Program-made: the position numbers and the translations under genes
In this document: piece after piece, positions 59,804 to 64,000 of the stretch
Layout of the letters: the number at the start of each line of letters is the position of its first letter
How positions within the stretch are numbered: the first letter of the stretch is position 1
Origin: Niastella sp. OAS944
GTDB taxonomy: Bacteria; Bacteroidota; Bacteroidia; Chitinophagales; Chitinophagaceae
NCBI GenBank assembly: GCA_024809215.1
Contig: JANUBW010000001.1
Location: 310,001-374,000, forward strand
Length of the DNA stretch: 64,000 nucleotides
Direction: 5' to 3'
The notes under the pieces: generated by a model
Seen by the model: the letters and a program-made list of their open reading frames with translations, nothing else
Database searches by the model: none
What the model was told of the DNA's origin: nothing

Positions 59804-61924
59804 ATGACTAAAGAAGATCAAGTAACGATTGCAGGTACCTATGAAGACAATTATTTCGCCGTTATTAACGAACACGGTGTAATTATTTATGCCAACGACC
59901 CGTTGGCCAATTGCATTCATATTGAAAGCAGGGGTACAACCAACCTTTTCTTCAATTATATTTCTTCCATTGGCACAAAGCAGTTAAAAAACGCCCTGCA
60001 GCACGCAGGCTATGCAGCCAATCCATTTTATTTAAGAATGGACCTTTTTAATAGTTCGGTGCACAAGGCAAACTGGCATATTGCCAAATTGAAGACTGCA
60101 ACCCAACGGCCCGAGGTGTTCATTTGCATAGGAAGTAAAACGAATATTGAAAAACCAACCAATACACCTGTCACTGGCCTTCTCGTAACAGATGCCCAGG
60201 GAAATGTACTAGATGCCAACGATCAGGCCGCATCATTCTTAAACACCAATCCCGAAAGCCTGTTGAATGCACAACTGGCAGACTTTTGCAGTCCCTTAAA
60301 AATATTTTCAGATCCAATATCCTATGAAAGTACACCGCCTATGAAAGCCCTGCTTTCGGGCAAGGCCTACGAGCAGGTAATTGAAATGCATGCCGGCAGC
60401 CCTGAAAGCAAATGGTTACATTTTACTTTCCATCCTCTCTTTGATGACACGCGTTCCGTACCCTTTTCTTTTATTGCGCTTATAAAAGAACTACCCTGGA
60501 AAAAAGAACAGATAAGTTTCGACAAACAACTGTTTCAAAATGAATTTCTGAATATGACATCAGCCATGACCTGGCTGATAGATGAACAGGAAAATCTCAT
60601 TTTTGCCAACCCCGCCTTTCAACGCTTTTTAGGTATAACCGAAAAAGACCTGAATAAAAAAGCGATGGAGGCAATACCACCTTACTTTGTAGAGATATTC
60701 GAAAAAGAACATCGCAATGTACTGGCAACCGGTACTGCCCGTAAAAAGATCCATAAACATGCATTAGCAAATGGCACCACTACCTATTTCCTGGTACATA
60801 TTTTTCCGGTGCCCAATAATTCAAATAAAAAGTTATTAGGAGGTGAGGCAACCGATATTACTTTCGGATACAACGAGCATAAAGAAATTGCCAATGCCAA
60901 TGAACGTCTTATTCGTTTAACCCAGGTTACTACAGAAGCTATTTGGGAATGGGACCTGAAAACCGATCAGTTTTTCCGTAGCAAGGCATTGCTTGATCTT
61001 ATTGGCTCTTTTGAACCTGAAAACCTGACCTTTGCTTACTATCGCAGTCGCATACACCCCGATGACAAGGACCGGGTTGAGTTATTTATAAACAATCTGC
61101 GGCATAGCAAACAATCGAGCTGGCAATACGAATACCGGTTTAAACATATTGATGGCACTTACCGAAACCTGCGCGACCGGGGCGTGGTGGTTTATGAAGA
61201 TGGCAAACCCGTAAAATTCATTGGTTCCATCCTCGACCTTACCGAAGTGAAGGTGCTGGAAAACCAACTGATGCAGGAGAAGATCAAACACCAGAAAGAA
61301 ATTGCAAAATCAATAATAGATACCCAGGAAAAAGAACGTACCCGTATTGGACAGGAACTGCACGATAACATCAATCAACTGCTGCTGGTTGCCAAACTGT
61401 ATATGGGTCTTTTAAAGCCAGCTGAACCAGCCAATAAAGTAATAGCCAAAAAAGTAGTTGAATCGCTTGATATGGCCATTGCCGATATACAAGCCATTTC
61501 AAGAGAAATGGTGTTGCCTAAATTAAAAGAGAAAACACTGGCCGAAAGCATCAACGAATTGGTTAAGGATGTGAAAATGACCTGCAAGTTCAAGATCAAA
61601 TTCCTGTACGATAAACAGGCCAGCGAAGATATTTCCGAAGGCAAAAAGATAGCCCTGTACAGAATAGTTCAGGAACAATTAAAGAATACCATTCAGTACA
61701 GCAAGGCGGCTAACGTTTCGTTACAGCTTTTATATCACCCGCATTCCGTTGAACTTATTATTCAGGATGATGGCGTAGGCTTTGATCCGCTGAAGAAAAC
61801 AAAAGGCATTGGTTTATGTAATATTTACGATAGAACGTTATTATACAATGGCAAGGTAGAATTGCACTCCTCACCTGGTAATGGTTGCTACCTGAAAGTA
61901 ACCATTCCCAAGTGTTCATTGTAA
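59804..61924 (+). CDS. Multi-PAS histidine kinase (HisKA_3 type), soluble
   Basis: The protein has 706 residues and no membrane helix. Four PAS-like segments are seen (about 10-105, 115-235, 245-355 and 365-490), the last of the PAS_3 type with 'EAIWEWDLKTDQFFRSKALLDLIG' and 'YRFKHIDGTYRNLRDRGVVV'. HisKA_3 carries H520 in 'RTRIGQELHDNINQLLLVAKLYM', followed by HATPase_c ('LYRIVQEQLKNTIQYSKAA', 'QDDGVGFD', 'GIGLCNIYDRT'). The kinase core is close to that of the gene at 47.7 kb. It probably phosphorylates a receiver from this cluster; the signals are unknown. Confidence 0.92.
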   Translation: MTKEDQVTIAGTYEDNYFAVINEHGVIIYANDPLANCIHIESRGTTNLFFNYISSIGTKQLKNALQHAGYAANPFYLRMDLFNSSVHKANWHIAKLKTATQRPEVFICIGSKTNIEKPTNTPVTGLLVTDAQGNVLDANDQAASFLNTNPESLLNAQLADFCSPLKIFSDPISYESTPPMKALLSGKAYEQVIEMHAGSPESKWLHFTFHPLFDDTRSVPFSFIALIKELPWKKEQISFDKQLFQNEFLNMTSAMTWLIDEQENLIFANPAFQRFLGITEKDLNKKAMEAIPPYFVEIFEKEHRNVLATGTARKKIHKHALANGTTTYFLVHIFPVPNNSNKKLLGGEATDITFGYNEHKEIANANERLIRLTQVTTEAIWEWDLKTDQFFRSKALLDLIGSFEPENLTFAYYRSRIHPDDKDRVELFINNLRHSKQSSWQYEYRFKHIDGTYRNLRDRGVVVYEDGKPVKFIGSILDLTEVKVLENQLMQEKIKHQKEIAKSIIDTQEKERTRIGQELHDNINQLLLVAKLYMGLLKPAEPANKVIAKKVVESLDMAIADIQAISREMVLPKLKEKTLAESINELVKDVKMTCKFKIKFLYDKQASEDISEGKKIALYRIVQEQLKNTIQYSKAANVSLQLLYHPHSVELIIQDDGVGFDPLKKTKGIGLCNIYDRTLLYNGKVELHSSPGNGCYLKVTIPKCSL

Positions 61925-61953
61925 TGGTTTTTATCCCTCCCCTGTTTATGAAA

Positions 61954-61977
61954 GGCTACCTTCGGGTAGCTTTTTTT
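61954..61977 (+). terminator. Rho-independent terminator
   Basis: GGCTACC-TTCG-GGTAGC with a stable UUCG tetraloop and seven Ts, 30 bases after the kinase. Confidence 0.92.
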
Positions 61978-61988
61978 ATGTGCCATAA

Positions 61989-62177
61989 CTATCTTCCATA
62001 ATCGTCATACGACTCCTCGGCATACTGTTCAAAATTTTTGATCAGCTTCTCATTTTTTACCTCAATAGCAGATAGTTTACTACGAACATCGGTTGATACC
62101 GGTATATACCAATCTGCGCCATCGAACATAGCGCGCACCTCGCGTAATTTAAATGAATAACCATGGCGGGTATACCG
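61989..62177 (-). pseudogene. 5'-truncated remnant of a minus-strand gene
   Basis: Between stops, the minus strand encodes a protein-like stretch: 'YSFKLREVRAMFDGADWYIPVS' followed by 'DVRSKLSAIEVKNEKLIKNFE' and the acidic end 'QYAEESYDDYGR'. The first in-frame ATG is only at 62129, inside this stretch, leaving 46 residues. The charged, helical composition looks like a genuine C-terminus. The missing start lies exactly where the plus-strand DUF2306 fragment begins, suggesting that one deletion removed both 5' ends. It could instead be a small intact gene. Confidence 0.4.
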
Positions 62178-62486
62178 TCAAGAATTGCATTTACAAGCCT
62201 TTCCATTTTATGGATGGCGACTACCATCAAAGCATGGCGATCGGCAATGGGCGGGCAAATTACAGCACACAAAGAATGGATGATCCGCAGTTATGCGTTA
62301 ACATTATCGGCCCTTACCCTGCGGGCCTGGAAGTGGCTGCTGATAGCCCTTTTTCATTTACGCCCGCTGAATGCCTACATGATAGTAGCCTGGCTGGGTT
62401 TTGTACCTAATTTAATATTTGCAGAATGGCTTATAAGACAGCAACGTAATAAGAAAATGAGATCGCAGTTGCATGAAAATAGTTAA
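62163..62486 (+). pseudogene. 5'-truncated DUF2306 membrane protein gene
   Basis: The 107-codon frame matches only the C-terminal half of DUF2306 proteins: a helix 'FTSLSILWMATTIKAW', the signature 'ITAHKEWMIRSYALTLSALTLRAWKW', then 'YMIVAWLGFVPNLIFAEWLIRQQ'. Full-length relatives have about another 80-120 residues with further membrane helices and an LHR motif upstream, which are missing here. No promoter is visible, because the upstream DNA is the remnant of an opposite gene. It is most likely a non-functional fragment. Confidence 0.6.
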
Positions 62487-62506
62487 CTTATACTAACTAT
62501 TCGCCT

Positions 62507-63247
62507 ATGCAAATACAGATCATTAAAGCCCAATCAGAAGATATTAAGGATTTTCGCAAGCTATTTCTGCAGGAGAACAACTTTCAGTTTGTATGCGATA
62601 AATGTCATTATTATGGCTGGGCCGATGCTTACATCTTCTTTTCAAATGGTATGAAGATCGGTTACGGGGCGGTGTGGGGTACCGATAAAAGAGAAGACCG
62701 CGATACCATCTTTGAATACTACGTATTACCGCCTTTCAGAAAATACAATACGTCTATTTTTCATCAATTCATTTCAGCATCCGGCACTCACCTTATCGAA
62801 TGCCAAAGCAACGACCTGCAATTATGCAGTATGATGTATGAATTTGCAAAGAACATAAATGCAGAAGCTATTTTGTTTGAAGAATTTATTGAAACCACCC
62901 TGCCAATGGCCGGTATACAATTTGGCCGTAAAGCCAGTGATGACGATAACCCTGCGCATTTTGGCGGCTACTATCTTATGCAACACGGCGAAATAGTTGC
63001 CAACGGAGGCTTTCTTATCAATTATAATTTTCCCTATGCCGACATTTATATGGATGTAAAAGAAAACTGCCGGCAACAAGGGCTCGGCAGTTTAATTGTT
63101 CAGGAACTTAAAAAAGAAATTTATCGCATAGGCCGCGTGCCCGCAGCCCGGTGCGGCATCAGTAACAATGCATCAAAAGCCACTTTAATAAAAGCCGGCT
63201 TACGCCCCTGTGGCTTTAGATTAAAAGGCGAAATAAAGAATTTCTGA
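62507..63247 (+). CDS. GNAT-family N-acetyltransferase
   Basis: The protein has 246 residues. The C-terminal GNAT fold has the acetyl-CoA loop in 'MDVKENCRQQGLGSLIVQELKKEIYRIG' (QxxGxG/S, about residues 185-212) followed by 'ISNNASKATLIKAGLRPCGFRLKG', a typical motif B. The N-terminal half ('DFRKLFLQENNFQFVCDKCHYYGWADAYIFFSNG') is a second, degenerate GNAT-like region with a CxxC, so the protein may be a tandem GNAT. The acceptor is unknown. It follows the truncated DUF2306 fragment by 20 bases. Confidence 0.8.
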   Translation: MQIQIIKAQSEDIKDFRKLFLQENNFQFVCDKCHYYGWADAYIFFSNGMKIGYGAVWGTDKREDRDTIFEYYVLPPFRKYNTSIFHQFISASGTHLIECQSNDLQLCSMMYEFAKNINAEAILFEEFIETTLPMAGIQFGRKASDDDNPAHFGGYYLMQHGEIVANGGFLINYNFPYADIYMDVKENCRQQGLGSLIVQELKKEIYRIGRVPAARCGISNNASKATLIKAGLRPCGFRLKGEIKNF

Positions 63248-63411
63248 TTTCGAGATTTTTGGAGATTTGTTTATTTGCGAAATTCAAAAGAAGTCTCAAA
63301 ATTCCGCACTTCCAAACTCAGAAATCATTTAAAGATTCAGAACTTATGCAATTTGTTTTTATGCTGCACCAGAAGAAATCCCGAAATCTCTAAATCTCAA
63401 AATCATAAATC
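63246..63411. repeat. Inverted 8-bp word-repeat element
   Basis: GATTTCGAGATTTTTGGAGATTT (63246-63268) faces GAAATCCCGAAATCTCTAAATCTC and AAAATCATAAATCC words (63375-63411). The right arm reaches into the end of the SRPBCC gene (stop at 63403). Confidence 0.78.
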
Positions 63412-63834
63412 CTTCTCCACGTGATCCTTAAGCGATGTGCCGATTATAGCCGTCCAGCCTTCCATAAAGTTCTTCTTATCGAAGTCAGGATTGCTCATTG
63501 GGAATGTTTCCAGCCCTTCGTGCGTTAATTTAAGCCGGGTTTTACTGCCTTCAGCAAACAGTTCAAACGTAACGTAAGAATTGCCTTCATACCCTTCATA
63601 TTGCCAGGTATACTGCAATTTTTTATTGGGTATTACTTCGGTTATGCGGCATTTATGTAAATATACATTGTCATCTTTTCCTCCTTCAAACTGAAATTCA
63701 AAACCAGGCTCTGCCTTAAAATCGGCCAGGTTAAAATACCACTGGCGAATTTGGTTTATATCAGTAATGGCTTTCCACACCTTGTCGGCAGGCGCGTTGT
63801 ATGTGCGCTCAACGATCAATGGTTCATGTTTCAT
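63403..63834 (-). CDS. SRPBCC (AHSA1-like) domain protein
   Basis: This 143-residue cytosolic protein is of the START/Bet v1-like SRPBCC superfamily, AHSA1 subgroup. It begins with the typical 'IVERTYNAPADKVWKAITD' and continues 'IRQWYFN', 'GFEFQFEG', 'YVTFELFAEGSKTRLKLTHEGLETF' and the final helix 'FMEGWTAIIGTSLKDHVE'. These proteins bind hydrophobic ligands or partners and often lie beside an ArsR-type repressor; such a gene could lie beyond the right edge. Its promoter is embedded in palindromic GTAAC/GTTAC sites. Confidence 0.88.
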   Translation of the reverse strand: MKHEPLIVERTYNAPADKVWKAITDINQIRQWYFNLADFKAEPGFEFQFEGGKDDNVYLHKCRITEVIPNKKLQYTWQYEGYEGNSYVTFELFAEGSKTRLKLTHEGLETFPMSNPDFDKKNFMEGWTAIIGTSLKDHVEKDL

Positions 63835-63922
63835 TGACTATTTTTTTGATGTGCGTTTACAATTGATTTCCCTTCAATTTGTTTGCCAGCACCGCGCGCA
63901 GTGCCAGTATGATTTACGTTCC

Positions 63923-63970
63923 GGTTACGTAACCATCTGGTTGCAAATATATGTGTAACCCAGTGGTTAC
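63923..63970. promoter_or_regulatory. Operator array of GGTTAC/GTAACC palindromes
   Basis: GGTTACGTAACC (63923-63934) is a perfect 12-bp palindrome. AACC-ATCT-GGTT overlaps it (63931-63942), and GTAACC-CAGT-GGTTAC (63955-63970) is a perfect gapped palindrome. One site sits inside the promoter spacer and the other at or just after the predicted start of transcription. An ArsR- or TetR-like dimer is the likely ligand. Confidence 0.8.
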
Positions 63971-63975
63971 TCAAA
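63944..63975 (-). promoter_or_regulatory. SRPBCC promoter (TTTG-N20-TATATTTG, minus strand)
   Basis: On the minus strand TTTG (63975-63972), a 20-base spacer and TATATTTG (63951-63944) match the Bacteroidota consensus exactly. The leader to the ATG at 63834 would be about 100 bases. Confidence 0.8.
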
Positions 63976-64000
63976 ATTATTTTCAAAGTATTTGACCTCT

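Overview
The window looks like chromosomal DNA of a Bacteroidota, most likely the family Chitinophagaceae (Niastella/Chitinophaga-like). The pointers are the parA-parB-DUF5683-dapB gene order, Bacteroidota-type promoters (TTTG-N20-TAnnTTTG), few Shine-Dalgarno sites, many small outer-membrane barrels and lipoproteins, and families such as DUF4251, SatD, DUF2452 and TM2/DUF2752. I see no rRNA, tRNA, insertion sequence, prophage or CRISPR array.

Layout. 0.2-8.3 kb: a secreted HMA protein, pyrimidine genes (pyrE, pyrB, pyrR), coaD, a Nudix hydrolase, a hotdog thioesterase, TM2 and DUF2752 membrane proteins, a barrel protein and pruA. 8.6-12.1 kb: a three-gene envelope operon of unknown function (four-TM coiled-coil protein, vWA-like lipoprotein, OmpA-like lipoprotein). 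12.1-18.4 kb: strong terminators, prfB with its programmed +1 frameshift, a secreted OmpA-like protein, an FMN reductase, a methyltransferase and a dienelactone hydrolase. 18.4-25 kb: an orphan membrane histidine kinase, a DUF695 protein, twin Pmp3/YqaE proteins, DUF2452, and a 0.7-kb degenerate repeat array. 25-38.4 kb: ltaE, a phosphodiester glycosidase, pgi, two outer-membrane proteins, a LytTR regulator, a large hybrid kinase, a possible noncoding transcript, a metallophosphoesterase, a second FMN reductase and an UPF0173 hydrolase. 38.4-47.5 kb: parAB-DUF5683-dapB, a LuxR-type regulator, an Rrf2 regulator, ahcY, a satD-DUF3307 pair with three palindromic operators, and a frameshifted DUF4251 gene. 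47.7-62 kb: histidine kinases and response regulators surrounding a two-gene island (M48 peptidase plus an 1832-residue pseudokinase/DUF4011/SF1 helicase/nuclease-like/WGR protein). 62-64 kb: two truncated gene remnants, an acetyltransferase and an SRPBCC protein with an operator-covered promoter.

Three things stand out. (1) The M48-helicase island resembles defence or genome-stress modules. (2) satD encodes a nucleotidyl-cyclase-like domain fused to an HTH. Three 20-bp palindromes spaced exactly 29 bp apart cover its promoter, which suggests a self-regulated signalling module with the membrane protein DUF3307. (3) Most spacers hold a shared type of element: arms made of degenerate tandem 7-8-bp words, usually facing inverted arms. 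The word changes from locus to locus while the architecture stays the same, and some arms run into the ends of genes.
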